In this document: positions 26,583 to 39,913 of the stretch, piece by piece
Position numbering within the stretch: position 1 is the first letter of the stretch
How the letters are laid out: each line of letters begins with the position of its first letter
Origin: Pseudomonas protegens
GTDB taxonomy: Bacteria; Pseudomonadota; Gammaproteobacteria; Pseudomonadales; Pseudomonadaceae
NCBI RefSeq assembly: GCF_013407925.2
Contig: NZ_CP060201.1
Coordinates: forward strand, 4,015,001 to 4,079,000
Reading direction: 5' to 3'
DNA length: 64,000 bases
Made by a program: the position numbers and the translations under genes
Notes under the pieces: model-generated
Database searches by the model: none
What the model was told of the DNA's origin: nothing
What the model saw: the letters and a program-made list of their open reading frames with translations, nothing else

Positions 26583-27122
26583 ATGGCACGACTAAAAGAG
26601 ATTTACCGGAAGGAAATCGCTCCGAAACTTAAGGAAGAACTTAAGCTTTCGAACGTGATGGAAGTTCCGCGCGTTACCAAAATCACCCTGAACATGGGTC
26701 TGGGCGAAGCGATCGGCGACAAAAAAGTCATCGAGCACGCTGTTGCTGACCTGGAAAAGATCACCGGCCAGAAAGTCGTTGTGACCTACGCTCGTAAATC
26801 CATCGCTGGCTTCAAAGTCCGCGAAGGATGGCCGATCGGCGTCAAAGTGACTCTGCGCCGTGAGCGTATGTACGAGTTCCTGGATCGTCTGCTGTCGATC
26901 TCCCTGCCTCGGGTTCGCGACTTCCGCGGCCTGAATGCCAAGTCCTTCGATGGTCGTGGCAACTACAGCATGGGCGTGAAAGAGCAGATCATTTTCCCGG
27001 AAATCGATTACGACAAGATCGATGCTCTCCGCGGTCTGGACATTACCCTGACCACCACTGCCAAGAACGATGACGAAGGCCGCGCTCTGCTGCGTGCTTT
27101 CAAATTCCCGTTCCGCAACTGA
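26583..27122 (+). CDS. rplE: 50S ribosomal protein L5
   Basis: A 179-residue 5S rRNA-binding protein of the central protuberance. The motif [11 protein letters not shown] near residue 32 and the [11 protein letters not shown] segment are typical. Confidence 0.97.
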
Positions 27123-27135
27123 TTGGAGTAGGAAA

Positions 27136-27441
27136 ATGGCCAAGAAGAGCATGAAGAACCGTGAGCTGAAGCGTCAGCTCACCGTTGCCAAGTACGCCAC
27201 CAAGCGTGCAGCGCTGAAAGCTATCATCGTGGATCTGAACGCAAGTCCAGAGGCTCGTTGGGAAGCTACCGTGGCTCTGCAGAAGCAGCCACGTGACGCG
27301 AGCGCTTCGCGCATGCGTAATCGCTGCCGCCTGACTGGTCGTCCGCACGGCGTTTACCGCAAGTTCGGCCTGGGCCGTAACAAGCTGCGTGAAGCCGCAA
27401 TGCGTGGTGACGTACCAGGTCTGGTCAAAGCCAGCTGGTAA
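27136..27441 (+). CDS. rpsN: 30S ribosomal protein S14
   Basis: A 101-residue S14 of the long, zinc-free type: it lacks the CxxC pairs of the short paralogue and ends in [24 protein letters not shown] plus a short tail. The start at 27136 ([10 protein letters not shown]) is used; the frame is open further left inside rplE. The next gene is an unusual 207 bases away. Confidence 0.96.
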
Positions 27442-27502
27442 TAGCTATCAAAGTCGCGGTGTTCGGTGTCGCAAGATCCCGATCACCGGTGGCCTTGAAC
27501 TT

Positions 27503-27530
27503 GAATCAAGCCCCTTTTGGGGCTTGATTC
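27503..27530 (+). terminator. Perfect 12-bp hairpin inside the spc operon
   Basis: A perfect 12-base stem (27503-27514 with 27519-27530) with a TTTT loop stands between rpsN and rpsH. It is followed by ATTTCTGG rather than a run of T, so it may be an attenuator, an RNA-processing site or a stability element rather than a full terminator. Confidence 0.6.
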
Positions 27531-27552
27531 ATTTCTGGGGTGTGTCTAGAAT
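27525..27552 (+). promoter_or_regulatory. Candidate internal promoter before rpsH
   Basis: TTGATT (27525-27530) and TAGAAT (27547-27552) with a 16-base spacer lie about 97 bases upstream of rpsH. The -35 is the right arm of the hairpin, so hairpin and promoter may work together to restart transcription of the distal spc genes. Confidence 0.45.
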
Positions 27553-27648
27553 GACCGGCTCGCCTGAGCCCGTGTTTTTTGCCCGGAATTTCTCGGCGAC
27601 AGTTGTAGCCGCAAGGCTAATTCTTTTTGTATCAGGAGCATCTAGCCC

Positions 27649-28041
27649 ATGAGTATGCAGGACCCGTTAGCGGACATGCTAACTCGAATCCGTAATGCCC
27701 AGATGGCTGAAAAGTCCGTCGTAAGCATGCCGTCTTCCACGCTGAAGGTGGCTGTAGCAAAAGTCCTGAAGGACGAAGGTTACATCGCGGGTTATCAGAT
27801 CAGCAGCGAAATCAAGCCTCTGCTGTCCATCGAGCTGAAATACTTCGAAGGCCGTCCGGTCATCGAGGAAGTGAAGCGCGTTAGCCGTCCAGGCCTGCGT
27901 CAGTACAAGTCCGTTGAAGAGTTGCCGAAAGTTCGTGGCGGCCTTGGCGTGTCTATCGTCTCCACCAACAAAGGTGTGATGACTGATCGTGCTGCGCGCG
28001 CTGCCGGTGTCGGCGGCGAAGTTCTTTGCACTGTGTTCTAA
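27649..28041 (+). CDS. rpsH: 30S ribosomal protein S8
   Basis: A 130-residue central-domain assembly protein that in E. coli represses the spc operon by binding its m[21 protein letters not shown] and the C-terminal [20 protein letters not shown] signature are intact. Confidence 0.97.
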   Translation: MSMQDPLADMLTRIRNAQMAEKSVVSMPSSTLKVAVAKVLKDEGYIAGYQISSEIKPLLSIELKYFEGRPVIEEVKRVSRPGLRQYKSVEELPKVRGGLGVSIVSTNKGVMTDRAARAAGVGGEVLCTVF

Positions 28042-28053
28042 GGGGGGATAAGC

Positions 28054-28587
28054 ATGTCTCGCGTCGCTAAGAACCCCGTTAAGCTGCCAGCTGGTGTCGA
28101 AGTTAAATTCGCCGGCCAACAGCTTTCGGTGAAGGGTGCCAAGGGCACTCTCGAACTGAACGTTCACTCGTCCGTTGAAATTGTTGAGGAAGCTGGTGAG
28201 CTGCGTTTTGCTGCTCGCAATGGCGACCAACAAACTCGTGCAATGGCCGGTACCACTCGTGCTCTGGTAAACAACATGGTCCAAGGCGTAAGCCAAGGCT
28301 TCGAGCGTAAGCTCCAGCTGGTCGGTGTTGGTTACAAGGCACAAGCAAAAGGCACAGTGCTGAACCTGGCCCTCGGCTTCTCGCATCCAGTGGATTACGA
28401 ACTGCCGGAAGGCATCACCGCTGAGACTCCTAGCCAGACCGATATCCTGATCCGGGGCATCGATAAGCAGCTGGTAGGTCAAGTGGCCGCTGAGATCCGC
28501 GACTTCCGTCCACCAGAGCCTTACAAAGGTAAAGGTGTGCGCTACGCGGACGAAGTCGTCCGTCGTAAAGAAGCCAAGAAGAAGTAG
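28054..28587 (+). CDS. rplF: 50S ribosomal protein L6
   Basis: A 177-residue protein near the sarcin-ricin loop, made of two similar domains. The C-terminal signature [13 protein letters not shown] is present. Confidence 0.97.
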   Translation: MSRVAKNPVKLPAGVEVKFAGQQLSVKGAKGTLELNVHSSVEIVEEAGELRFAARNGDQQTRAMAGTTRALVNNMVQGVSQGFERKLQLVGVGYKAQAKGTVLNLALGFSHPVDYELPEGITAETPSQTDILIRGIDKQLVGQVAAEIRDFRPPEPYKGKGVRYADEVVRRKEAKKK

Positions 28588-28597
28588 GGCATAGCAA

Positions 28598-28948
28598 ATG
28601 ACCGACAAAAAAGTTACTCGACTGCGTCGCGCTCGCAAAGCACGCCTGAAAATGCACGAACTCGAAGTCGTGCGTCTCTGCGTGTTCCGCTCTTCGCAGC
28701 ACATCTACGCCCAGGTCATTTCGGCCGACGGCAACAAAGTCCTGGCAAGTGCCTCGACTTTGGATAAAGAACTGCGTGATGGCGCCACTGGCAACATCGA
28801 CGCGGCCACTAAGGTTGGCCAGCTGGTCGCTACGCGTGCAAAAGCCGCTGGCGTCTCGCAGGTGGCTTTCGACCGCTCTGGCTTCAAGTACCACGGCCGC
28901 GTCAAGGCGCTGGCTGATGCTGCTCGTGAAGCTGGGCTGGAGTTCTAA
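28598..28948 (+). CDS. rplR: 50S ribosomal protein L18
   Basis: A 116-residue 5S rRNA-binding protein with a basic N-terminus ([14 protein letters not shown]) and the tail [19 protein letters not shown]. Confidence 0.97.
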   Translation: MTDKKVTRLRRARKARLKMHELEVVRLCVFRSSQHIYAQVISADGNKVLASASTLDKELRDGATGNIDAATKVGQLVATRAKAAGVSQVAFDRSGFKYHGRVKALADAAREAGLEF

Positions 28949-28951
28949 GTT

Positions 28952-29452
28952 ATGTCAAATAACGACCAAAAGCGCGACGAAGGCTACATCGAGAAGCTGG
29001 TTCAAGTTAACCGCGTAGCCAAAACCGTTAAAGGCGGCCGTATCTTCACTTTCACCGCGTTGACCGTGGTTGGTGATGGTAAAGGCCGTGTTGGCTTCGG
29101 CCGTGGCAAGTCGCGTGAAGTGCCTGCTGCGATCCAGAAGGCAATGGAAGCTGCTCGCCGCAACATGATCCAAGTTGATCTGAACGGCACCACTCTGCAA
29201 TACGCTATGAAGTCCGCCCACGGCGCTTCGAAGGTGTACATGCAGCCTGCTTCTGAAGGTACTGGTATCATCGCTGGCGGCGCTATGCGTGCCGTTCTCG
29301 AAGTGGCTGGTGTTCAGAACGTTCTGGCCAAGTGCTATGGCTCGACTAACCCAGTAAACGTGGTTCACGCCACTTTCAAGGGTTTGAAGGCTATGCAGTC
29401 CCCTGAATCCATTGCCGCCAAGCGTGGCAAAAGCGTCCAGGAGATCATCTGA
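28952..29452 (+). CDS. rpsE: 30S ribosomal protein S5
   Basis: A 166-residue protein at the mRNA entry with helicase and accuracy roles. The dsRNA-binding-like N-terminal domain ([28 protein letters not shown]) is followed by a S5-type C-terminal domain. The spectinomycin-relevant loop KTVKGGR looks wild type. Confidence 0.97.
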
Positions 29453-29454
29453 TC

Positions 29455-29631
29455 ATGGCTACCGTAAAAGTAACGCTGATCAAAAGCATGACCGGCCGTA
29501 TCCCTAACCACAAACTGTGCGTTAAGGGTCTGGGTCTGCGTCGCATCGGTCACACTGTAGAAGTCCAGGATACTCCCGAGAATCGCGGGATGATCAACAA
29601 GGCTTACTACATGCTGCGTGTCGAGGGTTAA
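29455..29631 (+). CDS. rpmD: 50S ribosomal protein L30
   Basis: A 58-residue protein read directly from the DNA between rpsE and rplO. It starts [20 protein letters not shown] and contains [13 protein letters not shown], the L30 signature. The ATG lies two bases after the rpsE stop, and rplO starts three bases after its own stop. Confidence 0.96.
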
Positions 29632-29634
29632 TCG

Positions 29635-30069
29635 ATGAAACTCAATGATCTGAGTCCAGCGCCGGGTTCCCGTCGCGAAAAGCATCGTCCGGGCCGTGGT
29701 ATCGGTAGTGGTTTGGGTAAGACTGGTGGCCGTGGTCACAAAGGTCAGACTTCCCGCTCCGGTGGCACCATTGCTCCAGGCTTTGAAGGCGGCCAACAGC
29801 CGCTGCATCGTCGCCTGCCGAAATTCGGTTTCGTTTCCCTGAAAGCCATGGACCGCGCAGAAGTGCGTCTGTCCGAACTGGCTAAAGTGGAAGGCGACAT
29901 CGTCACTGTGCAGTCCCTGAAAGATGCCAACGTGATTAACCAGAACGTTCAGCGTGTGAAAATCATGCTGTCCGGCGAAGTTACTCGCGCTGTGACCATC
30001 AAGGGTATCGCCGCCACCAAAGGTGCGCGTGCGGCTATCGAAGCAGCTGGCGGCAAGTTCGAGGAATAA
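29635..30069 (+). CDS. rplO: 50S ribosomal protein L15
   Basis: A 144-residue late-assembly protein with a Gly/Arg-rich N-terminal tail ([23 protein letters not shown]). Its stop is immediately followed by the secY start. Confidence 0.97.
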   Translation: MKLNDLSPAPGSRREKHRPGRGIGSGLGKTGGRGHKGQTSRSGGTIAPGFEGGQQPLHRRLPKFGFVSLKAMDRAEVRLSELAKVEGDIVTVQSLKDANVINQNVQRVKIMLSGEVTRAVTIKGIAATKGARAAIEAAGGKFEE

Positions 30070-31398
30070 ATGGCTAAGCAAGGTGCTCTCTCTGCGCTCG
30101 GCAAAGGCGGTATGTCTGAACTCTGGGCTCGTCTGCGTTTTCTGTTCCTGGCGATTATCGTCTACCGAATAGGCGCACACATCCCGGTTCCAGGTATCAA
30201 CCCTGACCGACTCGCAGACCTGTTTCGACAGAATGAGGGGACCATTCTTAGCTTGTTCAACATGTTTTCCGGCGGCGCGCTGGAGCGGATGAGCATCTTT
30301 GCACTGGGGATCATGCCGTACATCTCGGCATCGATCATCATGCAGCTGATGACCGCCGTCAGCCCGCAGCTGGAACAGTTGAAGAAGGAAGGTGAAGCTG
30401 GCCGTCGCAAGATCAGCCAGTACACCCGCTACGGCACTGTCGTCCTAGCTCTGGTTCAGGCCATCGGCATGTCCGTTGGTCTGGCGGGGCAGGGCGTTGC
30501 GTTCACTGGTGACTTTGGCTTCCATTTCGTCGCGGTATCCACTTTTGTGGCTGGTGCGATGTTCATGATGTGGCTGGGTGAGCAGATTACTGAGCGTGGT
30601 GTTGGCAACGGTATCTCGATGTTGATTTTCGCAGGTATCGTCGCCGGTCTTCCGAGAGCGATCGGGCAGTCTTTCGAGTCTGCACGTCAGGGTGATATCA
30701 ATATTTTTGCCCTGGTTGCGATCGGTTTGCTGGCAGTAGCGATTATCGGTTTCGTGGTGTTCATTGAGCGTGGCCAGCGTCGTATTGCTGTTCACTACGC
30801 CAAGCGTCAGCAGGGCCGTAAGGTGTTTGCTGCGCAGACCAGCCACTTGCCGCTGAAAGTGAATATGGCCGGTGTTATTCCTGCTATCTTCGCGAGCAGC
30901 ATTTTGCTGTTTCCGGCTTCGTTGGGTGCCTGGTTCGGTCAGTCTGAAGGTATGGGCTGGTTGCAGGACATCTCGCAGTCGATCGCTCCTGGTCAGCCGT
31001 TGAATATTCTGCTGTTTAGTGCAGGGATTATTTTCTTCTGCTTCTTCTATACGGCGTTGATGTTCAATCCGAAAGACGTAGCGGAAAACCTGAAGAAGTC
31101 CGGTGCCTTTATTCCGGGCATCCGTCCAGGTGAGCAGTCGGCGCGCTACATTGATGGCGTTCTGACCCGCTTGACCATGTTCGGTGCTCTATATATGACG
31201 GCCGTGTGCCTGTTGCCCCAGTTCCTGGTGGTTGCTGCAAACGTTCCGTTCTACCTTGGCGGGACCTCGTTGCTGATCGTGGTCGTGGTTGTTATGGACT
31301 TTATGTCGCAAGTACAATCGCACCTCGTTTCCCACCAGTACGAATCCCTGATGAAGAAAGCCAACCTGAAGGGTTACGGCAGCGGCATGCTGCGCTAA
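30070..31398 (+). CDS. secY: Preprotein translocase subunit SecY
   Basis: A 442-residue channel subunit with ten membrane segments, the first around residues 17-35 ([21 protein letters not shown]). The cytoplasmic loop motifs [16 protein letters not shown] and [11 protein letters not shown] are intact. It abuts rplO with no gap and is co-transcribed with the ribosomal genes, as usual. Confidence 0.98.
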   Translation: MAKQGALSALGKGGMSELWARLRFLFLAIIVYRIGAHIPVPGINPDRLADLFRQNEGTILSLFNMFSGGALERMSIFALGIMPYISASIIMQLMTAVSPQLEQLKKEGEAGRRKISQYTRYGTVVLALVQAIGMSVGLAGQGVAFTGDFGFHFVAVSTFVAGAMFMMWLGEQITERGVGNGISMLIFAGIVAGLPRAIGQSFESARQGDINIFALVAIGLLAVAIIGFVVFIERGQRRIAVHYAKRQQGRKVFAAQTSHLPLKVNMAGVIPAIFASSILLFPASLGAWFGQSEGMGWLQDISQSIAPGQPLNILLFSAGIIFFCFFYTALMFNPKDVAENLKKSGAFIPGIRPGEQSARYIDGVLTRLTMFGALYMTAVCLLPQFLVVAANVPFYLGGTSLLIVVVVVMDFMSQVQSHLVSHQYESLMKKANLKGYGSGMLR

Positions 31399-31422
31399 TC
31401 CATAAGGTTCGAGGAGTTGGTG

Positions 31423-31539
31423 ATGAAAGTTCGTGCATCGGTGAAAAAGCTGTGCCGTAACTGCAAGATTATTCGCCGCGAAGGTGTTGTTCGAGTAATT
31501 TGCAGCGCGGAACCGCGTCACAAACAGCGCCAAGGCTGA
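31423..31539 (+). CDS. rpmJ: 50S ribosomal protein L36
   Basis: A 38-residue protein, [19 protein letters not shown] onward, with the zinc ligands Cys11, Cys14, Cys27 and His32 of the zinc-binding (C+) form. Read directly from the DNA; GAGGAG precedes the ATG. Confidence 0.96.
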
Positions 31540-31557
31540 GTGTGATTGTGCTTCAAG

Positions 31558-31581
31558 CCCGGCAGCTAGTGCGCTGCCGGG
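31558..31581 (+). terminator. Hairpin between rpmJ and rpsM
   Basis: A nine-base stem (31558-31566 with 31573-31581) is followed by TTGATTATTTGTT. It is a weak or partial terminator separating the spc genes from the alpha genes. Confidence 0.6.
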
Positions 31582-31669
31582 TTGATTATTTGTTATTACA
31601 GCGATATTATCTCGCGCCCTATTTCTTGGCTTCCGGGGCGTAGGTAGCTGTCAATTGGAGTCCCACTGA

Positions 31670-32026
31670 ATGGCCCGTATTGCAGGCGTTAACATTCCAG
31701 ATAACAAGCATACTGTTATCTCGCTGACCTACATCTATGGTGTTGGTCGCACTACTGCACAGAAAATCTGTGCGGTGACTGGGGTCAACCCAGCTGCGAA
31801 GATCAAGGATCTGAGCGACGAGCAAATTGAACAGCTGCGTGGCGAAGTGGCGAAGTTCACCACTGAAGGTGACCTGCGTCGCGAAATCAACATGAAAATC
31901 AAACGCTTGATGGATCTGGGCTGCTACCGCGGTCTGCGCCATCGTCGTGGTCTTCCAGTGCGCGGTCAGCGTACCAAGACCAACGCGCGTACTCGCAAAG
32001 GTCCGCGTAAGCCGATCCGCAAGTAA
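31670..32026 (+). CDS. rpsM: 30S ribosomal protein S13
   Basis: A 118-residue head protein with intersubunit contacts. [21 protein letters not shown] and [24 protein letters not shown] are diagnostic. First gene of the alpha operon. Confidence 0.97.
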   Translation: MARIAGVNIPDNKHTVISLTYIYGVGRTTAQKICAVTGVNPAAKIKDLSDEQIEQLRGEVAKFTTEGDLRREINMKIKRLMDLGCYRGLRHRRGLPVRGQRTKTNARTRKGPRKPIRK

Positions 32027-32056
32027 TCGCACCAGCGAATCGACAGGAATTTAGTC

Positions 32057-32446
32057 ATGGCAAAACCTGCTGCTCGTCCTCGTAAAAAGATTAAAAAGAC
32101 AGTGGTTGATGGCATCGCCCACATCCACGCGTCTTTCAACAACACCATCGTGACCATCACCGACCGTCAAGGTAACGCTCTTTCCTGGGCAACCTCCGGT
32201 GGTTCGGGTTTCCGCGGTTCTCGCAAGTCCACCCCGTTTGCTGCTCAAGTAGCCGCTGAACGTGCTGGTCAAGCTGCGCTGGAATATGGCCTGAAGAACC
32301 TCGACGTTAATGTCAAGGGCCCAGGTCCAGGTCGTGAATCCGCAGTCCGCGCTTTGAACGGCTGTGGCTACAAGATCGCCAGCATCACCGACGTGACGCC
32401 AATCCCGCACAACGGGTGCCGTCCGCCGAAGAAGCGCCGCGTGTAA
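32057..32446 (+). CDS. rpsK: 30S ribosomal protein S11
   Basis: A 129-residue platform protein. [19 protein letters not shown] and the C-terminal [13 protein letters not shown] are typical. Confidence 0.97.
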   Translation: MAKPAARPRKKIKKTVVDGIAHIHASFNNTIVTITDRQGNALSWATSGGSGFRGSRKSTPFAAQVAAERAGQAALEYGLKNLDVNVKGPGPGRESAVRALNGCGYKIASITDVTPIPHNGCRPPKKRRV

Positions 32447-32464
32447 TCCAGGAGATTGTAAAGA

Positions 32465-33085
32465 ATGGCTCGTTACATTGGTCCAAAATGCAAACTGGCT
32501 CGTCGCGAAGGCACCGATCTCTTCCTGAAGAGCGGCGTGCGCGCTATCGAATCCAAGTGCAACATCGAAGCAGCTCCTGGCATCCACGGCCAGCGTCGTG
32601 GTCGTCAGTCCGACTACGGTACTCAGCTGCGTGAAAAGCAAAAAGTTCGTCGTATCTACGGCGTACTCGAGCGTCAATTCAGCGGCTACTACAAACAAGC
32701 AGCTGGCAAGAAGGGCGCAACCGGCGAAAACCTGTTGCAACTGCTCGAATGCCGTCTGGACAACGTTGTATACCGCATGGGCTTCGGTTCTACTCGTGCC
32801 GAGTCCCGTCAGCTGGTATCGCACAAGTCGATCAGCGTAAACGGTCAGACCGTTAACGTTCCGTCCTACCAGGTTCGTGCTGGTGACGTGGTCGCTGTCC
32901 GCGAGAAAGCAAAAAATCAACTTCGCATTGTCCAAGCTCTCGATCTGTGTGCTCAACGTGGCCGCGTAGAATGGGTAGAAGTAGACACTGAGAAGAAGTC
33001 GGGCGTTTTCAAGAACGTTCCAGCTCGCAGTGATCTGTCCGCCGACATCAACGAAAGCCTGATTGTCGAGCTCTACTCCAAGTAA
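32465..33085 (+). CDS. rpsD: 30S ribosomal protein S4
   Basis: A 206-residue assembly-initiating protein with an S4 RNA-binding domain (about 95-155, [24 protein letters not shown]). In E. coli it represses the alpha operon. Only Cys9 and Cys32 remain near the N-terminus, so the classic four-ligand zinc site is not complete. Confidence 0.97.
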   Translation: MARYIGPKCKLARREGTDLFLKSGVRAIESKCNIEAAPGIHGQRRGRQSDYGTQLREKQKVRRIYGVLERQFSGYYKQAAGKKGATGENLLQLLECRLDNVVYRMGFGSTRAESRQLVSHKSISVNGQTVNVPSYQVRAGDVVAVREKAKNQLRIVQALDLCAQRGRVEWVEVDTEKKSGVFKNVPARSDLSADINESLIVELYSK

Positions 33086-33107
33086 GGGCTAGAAAATAGG
33101 TGCATCC

Positions 33108-34109
33108 ATGCAGATTTCGGTAAATGAGTTCCTGACACCCCGCCACATTGATGTGCAGGTTGTCAGTCCAACCCGCGCCAAGATCACTCTCGAGCCTCTC
33201 GAGCGTGGCTTTGGCCACACCCTGGGCAACGCGCTGCGCCGCATCCTGTTGTCCTCAATGCCCGGCTGTGCAGTAGTCGAGGCCGAGATTGACGGTGTGC
33301 TCCACGAGTACAGCGCCATCGAAGGTGTACAGGAAGACGTAATTGAAATCCTGTTGAACCTTAAAGGTCTGGCTATCAAGCTGCACGGCCGTGACGAAGT
33401 TACGCTGACCTTGTCGAAGAAGGGTTCGGGGGTGGTTACCGCTGCCGATATTCAGCTGGATCATGATGTCGAGATCGTTAACCCCGATCACGTAATCGCT
33501 AACCTGGCGTCTAACGGCGCCCTGAACATGAAGCTCGTAGTAGCTCGTGGTCGTGGTTATGAACCGGCCGACTCGCGTCAGAGCGATGAAGACGAAAGCC
33601 GCAGCATTGGTCGCTTGCAGCTCGACTCTTCGTTCAGCCCGGTTCGCCGCATCGCATACGTGGTGGAAAACGCCCGTGTCGAGCAGCGTACTAACCTGGA
33701 CAAGCTGGTTATTGATCTGGAAACCAACGGTACTCTGGATCCTGAAGAGGCTATCCGTCGTGCTGCAACCATCCTGCAACAGCAGTTGGCTGCGTTCGTC
33801 GACCTCAAAGGTGACAGTGAGCCAGTGGTAGTCGAGCAGGAAGACGAGATCGATCCGATCCTGCTTCGCCCGGTTGACGATCTGGAACTGACTGTACGTT
33901 CGGCTAACTGCCTTAAGGCGGAAAACATTTACTACATCGGCGACCTGATTCAGCGTACCGAAGTAGAACTGTTGAAGACTCCGAACCTGGGTAAGAAATC
34001 CTTGACCGAAATCAAGGACGTTCTGGCCTCCCGCGGTCTGTCCCTCGGCATGCGCCTCGACAACTGGCCGCCTGCAAGTCTTAAGAAGGACGACAAGGCG
34101 ACTGCCTGA
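33108..34109 (+). CDS. rpoA: RNA polymerase alpha subunit
   Basis: A 333-residue subunit. The dimerising N-terminal domain (about 1-235, with [22 protein letters not shown]) is joined by an acidic linker to the C-terminal domain (about 250-325), which binds UP elements and activators ([41 protein letters not shown]). It lies between rpsD and rplQ as usual. Confidence 0.98.
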   Translation: MQISVNEFLTPRHIDVQVVSPTRAKITLEPLERGFGHTLGNALRRILLSSMPGCAVVEAEIDGVLHEYSAIEGVQEDVIEILLNLKGLAIKLHGRDEVTLTLSKKGSGVVTAADIQLDHDVEIVNPDHVIANLASNGALNMKLVVARGRGYEPADSRQSDEDESRSIGRLQLDSSFSPVRRIAYVVENARVEQRTNLDKLVIDLETNGTLDPEEAIRRAATILQQQLAAFVDLKGDSEPVVVEQEDEIDPILLRPVDDLELTVRSANCLKAENIYYIGDLIQRTEVELLKTPNLGKKSLTEIKDVLASRGLSLGMRLDNWPPASLKKDDKATA

Positions 34110-34151
34110 TCGTCGTAATCACCGAACGTTGTGTTTGGTAAGGAATGAACC

Positions 34152-34538
34152 ATGCGTCATCGTAAAAGTGGGCGTCACCTGAGCCGCACCAGCTCGCACC
34201 GCAAGGCCATGTTCCAGAACATGGCGGTGTCGCTGTTCGAGCACGAGCTGATCAAAACTACACTGCCGAAAGCTAAAGAACTGCGCCGCGTTGCCGAGCC
34301 GCTGATCACTTTGGCCAAGACAGACAGCCTGGCTAACCGCCGTCTGGCTTTCGACCGTACTCGTTCGAAAGCTATCGTTGGTAAGCTCTTCAACGACCTG
34401 GGCAAGCGTTACGCTACCCGTGAGGGTGGCTACCTGCGCATCCTCAAGTGCGGTTTCCGCGCTGGCGACAACGCTCCTATGGCGTACGTTGAACTGGTTG
34501 ATCGTGCTGTCGGCGGTGAAGCTGTATCCGCTGAGTAA
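34152..34538 (+). CDS. rplQ: 50S ribosomal protein L17
   Basis: A 128-residue protein near the tunnel exit; [20 protein letters not shown] is the family start. Last gene of the alpha operon before a terminator. Confidence 0.97.
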   Translation: MRHRKSGRHLSRTSSHRKAMFQNMAVSLFEHELIKTTLPKAKELRRVAEPLITLAKTDSLANRRLAFDRTRSKAIVGKLFNDLGKRYATREGGYLRILKCGFRAGDNAPMAYVELVDRAVGGEAVSAE

Positions 34539-34560
34539 GACGTCAGTCTGAAACAAGGAA

Positions 34561-34583
34561 CCGGGCCTAGTGCCCGGTTTTTT
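34561..34583 (+). terminator. Terminator of the alpha operon
   Basis: A six-base GC stem (34561-34566 with 34572-34577) is followed by a run of T and closes the whole ribosomal-protein region. Confidence 0.9.
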
Positions 34584-34714
34584 GTATCTGTATGTATTAG
34601 ATATTTCTATCGTTAGCTAATGTGTAATGCATTGGATCTTGTAACACTGCTGATCAATACTCTTCGTCAGCCGATTAGCCGGCAGTTTCACAGACTGACA
34701 GAGGAAGATTGTGC

Positions 34715-36163
34715 ATGAGCCAGACCAAAACTCTTACTACCGCTAGTGGCGCTCCTGTCGCTGATAACCAGAATTCCCGTTCCGCCGGCCCTCGTGGCCC
34801 GCTGCTTCTCGACGATTTTCACCTGATCGAAAAGCTCGCCCATTTCAATCGCGAGAATATCCCTGAGCGTCGCGTGCACGCCAAGGGCTCGGGTGCCTAC
34901 GGCACTTTCACGGTCTCTCGCGACATCACCCAATACACCAGTGCCAAGTTGTTTGAAGCGGTTGGCAAGAAAACTCCGACCTTCCTGCGTTTCTCCACAG
35001 TAGGCGGCGAACGCGGTTCGGCTGACACCGAGCGCGATCCCCGTGGCTTTGCCCTCAAGTTCTACACCGAAGAAGGCAACTGGGACATCGTGGGTAACAA
35101 CACCCCGGTCTTCTTCATTCGCGACCCGCTGAAGTTTCCCGATTTCATCCACACCCAGAAGCGCCTTCCTCAGAGCAACCTGAAAAGTGCTCAGATGATG
35201 TGGGATTTCTGGTCGCATTCGCCTGAGGCGCTGCACCAGGTAACCATTCTGTTTTCCGATCGGGGCATTCCAGACGGCTACCGTCATATGCACGGCTTTG
35301 GCAGTCACACCTACAGCCTGATCAACGCCAAGGGCGAGCGGCACTGGGTCAAGTGGCACTACAAGACCAAGCAGGGCATCAAGAACCTGGCACCGGCAGA
35401 GGCTGCACGTCTGGCGGGTAGCGACCCTGATTACGCTCAGCGCGACCTGTTCAACGCGATCGAGCGCGGCGACTTTCCGAAGTGGAGCGTGTGCATCCAG
35501 ATCATGACTGAGGCGCAAGCCGCGGCGCACTATGAGAACCCGTTCGATGTGACCAAGACCTGGTCGCAGAAGGAGTTCCCGTTGATCGAGGTTGGCGAGT
35601 TGGAGTTGAACCGCAATCCGCTGAACTACTTTGCCGAGGTCGAGCAGGCCACCTTTGGCCCAAGCAACATGGTGCCAGGTGTCGGGCTTTCGCCGGATCG
35701 CATGCTCCAGGGCCGGGTATTCGCTTACGCCGATGCGCACCGCTACCGCGTAGGCACCAACCATCAGCAGTTGCCGGTCAATGCTCCATTGAGCCCGGTG
35801 AACAGCTACCAGCGTGACGGTTCCATGGCTTTCGGAAGCAACGGCGGCGCTGCACCGAACTACGAGCCCAACAGCTACAGCGATGTACCGAAGCAGGCTC
35901 CACGCTACGCAGAGCCGCCCCTGGCGCTTAGCGGCGCCGCAGACCGCTACGATCATCGCGAAGACACCGACTATTACAGTCATGCGGGAGCTCTGTTCCG
36001 CCTGATGAATGATGAACAGAAGTCTCTGTTGATTAACAACATTGCCGGTGCCATGACTGGGGTGACGGCTGATGTGGTTGATCGTCAACTGCAACATTTC
36101 TACAAGGCGGACCCGGCTTACGGCGAAGGTATCGCCAAAGCTTTGGGCGTATCGCTCAAGTAA
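34715..36163 (+). CDS. katA: Monofunctional heme catalase KatA
   Basis: A 482-residue small-subunit catalase that breaks down hydrogen peroxide. The distal His55 ([15 protein letters not shown]), Asn128 ([16 protein letters not shown]) and the heme-ligating Tyr338 in [12 protein letters not shown] are all present; there is no signal peptide, so it is cytoplasmic. The start is ATG at 34715 (MSQTKTLTT) after GAGGAAGA, not the in-frame ATG two codons upstream. The gene lies between rplQ and ftnA as in P. aeruginosa. I looked for a clean OxyR site upstream and did not find one I trust. Confidence 0.96.
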   Translation: MSQTKTLTTASGAPVADNQNSRSAGPRGPLLLDDFHLIEKLAHFNRENIPERRVHAKGSGAYGTFTVSRDITQYTSAKLFEAVGKKTPTFLRFSTVGGERGSADTERDPRGFALKFYTEEGNWDIVGNNTPVFFIRDPLKFPDFIHTQKRLPQSNLKSAQMMWDFWSHSPEALHQVTILFSDRGIPDGYRHMHGFGSHTYSLINAKGERHWVKWHYKTKQGIKNLAPAEAARLAGSDPDYAQRDLFNAIERGDFPKWSVCIQIMTEAQAAAHYENPFDVTKTWSQKEFPLIEVGELELNRNPLNYFAEVEQATFGPSNMVPGVGLSPDRMLQGRVFAYADAHRYRVGTNHQQLPVNAPLSPVNSYQRDGSMAFGSNGGAAPNYEPNSYSDVPKQAPRYAEPPLALSGAADRYDHREDTDYYSHAGALFRLMNDEQKSLLINNIAGAMTGVTADVVDRQLQHFYKADPAYGEGIAKALGVSLK

Positions 36164-36180
36164 GTCTAAATAAGAAGCAG

Positions 36181-36206
36181 AACCGCCCTCATTAGGGCGG
36201 TTTTTG
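36181..36206 (+). terminator. Terminator after katA
   Basis: A nine-base stem with CATT loop (36181-36189 with 36194-36202), the right arm running into TTT. It ends the katA transcript. Confidence 0.93.
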
Positions 36207-36318
36207 CGTTATTTCTACTGGTTTTCTCGGATATTCTTCACTTTTCTGGCTATTTCTAAGTGACCTGCAAGTCAGCTTGGTTCAAACTATCGGCTTTCAA
36301 GCAGGGAGATTTAGGGCG

Positions 36319-36783
36319 ATGCAAGGTCACCCGGACGTAATCGATTACCTCAACACGTTGCTGACGGGCGAACTGGCAGCACGCGACCAATATTTCATTC
36401 ATTCGCGGATGTACGAAGACTGGGGCTTCACCAAGCTCTACGAGCGTATCAACCACGAAATGGAAGAAGAGGCGCAACACGCCGATGCCCTGATACGCCG
36501 CATTCTGATGCTCGAAGGCACACCGCGCATGCGCCCCGATGATCTCGACACCGGGACCACCGTGCCAGAGATGCTGGCCAGCGACCTGCGTCTGGAATAC
36601 AAGGTTCGCGCTGCGCTGTGCAAAGGCATCGAGCTGTGCGAGCTGCACAAGGACTATGTCAGCCGCGACATTCTGCGTATCCAGTTGGCAGATACCGAAG
36701 AAGATCACACCTACTGGCTGGAGAAGCAGTTGGGCCTGATCAAGTCCATCGGGTTGGAAAACTACCTGCAATCGCAGTTCTGA
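36319..36783 (+). CDS. ftnA: Bacterial ferritin FtnA (bacterioferritin-like, probably heme-free)
   Basis: A 154-residue four-helix iron-storage protein. The ferroxidase residues Glu18, Glu51, His54, Glu93, Glu127 and His130 are present. The position of the heme-ligating Met52 of E. coli Bfr is Ala52 here, so the protein should not bind heme in the standard way. This fits the katA-adjacent ferritin FtnA (once called BfrA) of P. aeruginosa rather than the heme-containing BfrB. The start at 36319 ([11 protein letters not shown]) is chosen over an upstream frame. Iron storage next to catalase fits oxidative-stress defence. Confidence 0.9.
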   Translation: MQGHPDVIDYLNTLLTGELAARDQYFIHSRMYEDWGFTKLYERINHEMEEEAQHADALIRRILMLEGTPRMRPDDLDTGTTVPEMLASDLRLEYKVRAALCKGIELCELHKDYVSRDILRIQLADTEEDHTYWLEKQLGLIKSIGLENYLQSQF

Positions 36784-36802
36784 CTGCAGAAGGCGGGGAT
36801 GC

Positions 36803-36830
36803 CGGTTCGCGAGCAAGCTCGCTGCTACGG
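36803..36830 (+). repeat. REP-type palindromic element
   Basis: The sequence TTCGCGAGCAAGCTCGCTGC with TAC following closely matches the P. fluorescens-group REP sequence (GTAGGAGCGAGCTTGCTCGCGAA read on the other strand). It has a GCGAGC-AA-GCTCGC hairpin. A single copy lies between two convergent genes, a usual place. Confidence 0.75.
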
Positions 36831-36854
36831 TAGATGCGTCAGATCCGAGATGTA

Positions 36855-36892
36855 AAAAAGCCCCTGGCACCGCGAGGTGACAGGGGCTTTTT
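36855..36892. terminator. Bidirectional terminator between ftnA and uvrA
   Basis: A twelve-base stem (AAAAAGCCCCTG with CAGGGGCTTTTT) with an imperfect loop has A's on the left and T's on the right, so it can end both the plus-strand ftnA and minus-strand uvrA transcripts. Confidence 0.9.
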
Positions 36893-36900
36893 CATGGGCC

Positions 36901-39735
<2,835 letters not shown>

Positions 39736-39913
39736 AAGTGGCCTCGATCGGCGGGCGTAAAGGCAGGAGTATAAAACCAAATACTGGATGGATGCACACT
39801 ATCGTGCGCGGCTTTTTCGGTTGCCGGTCAGGGCTGCGCGGCAAAGCGTCGCCATATACCCCCTCTACCGATCCGACTGGTAGAATCGCCGCCGGTTCAC
39901 ACGAGGTTTTTCC

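Noticed and set aside
34584..34714. A possible OxyR site upstream of katA.
   Set aside because: Fragments resembling CTAT half-sites occur, but spacing and the other half-sites do not fit well enough.
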